A program made the position numbers and the translations under genes. A stretch of 64,000 nt of DNA from MH13 sp042140245 (lineage in GTDB: Bacteria; Pseudomonadota; Alphaproteobacteria; Rhizobiales; MH13), in NCBI RefSeq assembly GCF_042140245.1, contig NZ_CP159483.1, positions 2,790,001 through 2,854,000 on the forward strand, in the 5' to 3' direction. Below the pieces are notes generated by a model, which was given only the letters and a program-made list of their open reading frames with translations, searched no databases and was not told the origin of the DNA. Numbering within the stretch: position 1 is the first letter of the stretch; every line of letters starts with the position of its first letter. Below are positions 63,255 to 64,000 of the stretch, one piece after another.

Positions 63255-64000
63255 ATGACCAAAGTCTGCCGCACAATCGCTTCTCTTCGACAAACCCAGT
63301 CAGCATTGAAAGCTGCAGGGAGATCCAGTGCGTTGGTCCCAACCATGGGTGCATTGCACGACGGGCATCTTGCTCTGGTGACACATGCGGCTTCGCTGGC
63401 CGATGCAGTGATTGCAACCATCTTTGTGAATCCAACCCAGTTTGGACCCAACGAAGACTTGGATCGCTATCCTCGCCAAGAACAGGCCGATTTAGATGCT
63501 CTGCAAAGGGCTGGTGTGCATGCCGTGTTCATGCCGGATGTAGAAGAAATGTATGGATCGCACGATGCAACCCGCATCCTAATGGAGGGCCCTGCCCTTG
63601 GACTTGAGAGCGATTTTCGCCCCCATTTCTTCCAAGGCGTGGCAACGGTTGTGAGCCGTCTCCTGCTGGCATCTATGTGTGATATCGCAGTTTTCGGTGA
63701 GAAGGACTATCAGCAGCTGCTCGTCATCAAGCGTATGGTGGCTGATCTTAAAATTCCTGTCGCCATTCAAGGAAGCCCAACTGTGCGCGAAGCTGACGGT
63801 CTGGCGTTGTCATCGCGCAACGCCTACCTTTCCGAGGATGAACGCGAACGAGCGCCTGAGTTGAACCGCGCCCTTCAAATTTGCCGGGAGACTTTGCGTT
63901 CCGGAGCTTCCGAGGCCGATGCGCTCGCCAAAGCCGTGGCTCATGTCAAAGCCTTCGACTTCAGGCCAGACTATATAGAGCTGCGCGACGCGCAAACACT
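63255..64000 (+). CDS. panC: Pantothenate synthetase, N-terminal part (3' end outside window)
   Basis: Condenses pantoate with beta-alanine using ATP. Read from the ATG at 63255: ALVPTMGALHDGHLALVTHA (HIGH-like), ATIFVNPTQFGPNEDL, HFFQGVATVVSRLL, VFGEKDYQQLLVIKRM and DGLALSSRNAYLSEDERERA, all standard. 248 codons are open to the edge, where the gene continues. It diverges from the VWA gene across 130 nt in which I see nothing distinctive. Confidence 0.96.
   Translation, partial: MTKVCRTIASLRQTQSALKAAGRSSALVPTMGALHDGHLALVTHAASLADAVIATIFVNPTQFGPNEDLDRYPRQEQADLDALQRAGVHAVFMPDVEEMYGSHDATRILMEGPALGLESDFRPHFFQGVATVVSRLLLASMCDIAVFGEKDYQQLLVIKRMVADLKIPVAIQGSPTVREADGLALSSRNAYLSEDERERAPELNRALQICRETLRSGASEADALAKAVAHVKAFDFRPDYIELRDAQT

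Overview
The window is a contiguous piece of an alphaproteobacterial chromosome, most likely from the Hyphomicrobiales (Rhizobiales). The evidence is gene content and order rather than any single marker: ntrC-ntrY-ntrX-trkA-trkH-hfq-hflX-mazG, divK-pleD facing rpmG, clpS-clpA beside a phasin, a DUF3572 gene beside a zinc-ribbon dinB, an EipB-type envelope protein, and the pyrB/pyrC-like-plsY-dprA-topA-rnr run. No phage, integrase, IS element or CRISPR array was seen. Coding density is high, and most genes sit in short operons with 1-10 nt spacing or 4-nt stop/start overlaps.

Layout. 1-7,325: nitrogen/redox two-component genes (end of ntrC, ntrY, ntrX) and potassium uptake (trkA, trkH). 7,470-9,145: hfq and hflX. 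9,153-17,863 (minus): mazG, then a processing operon (rlpA, a D,D-carboxypeptidase homologue, tmk, holB, metG, tatD, metallo-beta-lactamase hydrolase). 18,015-21,404 (minus): deoC followed by a two-domain ALDH16-type aldehyde dehydrogenase split by a -1 frameshift in an A8 tract. 21,536-26,372: a mutarotase-like protein, a CoA-transferase, tRNA-Ser(GCU), small proteins, a peroxiredoxin and a DsbD-N-like protein. 26,426-33,613: yqgE, a GST, a SprA-like HEXXH protein, a DM13 protein, and the gatCAB genes with a GNAT-chorismate mutase fusion and a tiny membrane protein inserted between gatA and gatB. 33,795-42,236 (plus): amn, ruvX, an M48-like protein without its zinc motif, pyrB, a dihydroorotase homologue without HxH, plsY, dprA. 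42,289-48,793: a small acidic protein, topA, rnr, a NUDIX hydrolase, rpmG. 49,119-50,867 (minus): divK-pleD. 51,058-56,436: DUF3572, dinB, eipB, a glycerophosphodiesterase, a FemAB-like protein, a HIT protein, a cupin. 56,487-60,012 (minus): clpS-clpA and a phasin. 60,269-64,000: a SPOR-tailed D,D-carboxypeptidase, a VWA/DnaJ pair and the start of panC.

Most of this is conserved housekeeping DNA. The points that merit a second look are: the frameshifted ALDH16 next to deoC; a penicillin-binding-protein homologue whose KTG motif has become FAG while a second, intact paralogue lies 45 kb away; three apparently non-catalytic homologues (the M48-like protein, the PyrC-like protein, and NtrX without its sigma-54 contact loop); the GNAT-chorismate mutase fusion inside the gat locus; and a non-coding stretch at 48,872-49,003 between convergent rpmG and pleD that can fold into a closed four-way junction. 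No clearly new defence or mobile system was found. All assignments come from reading motifs and gene order; no database search was run.
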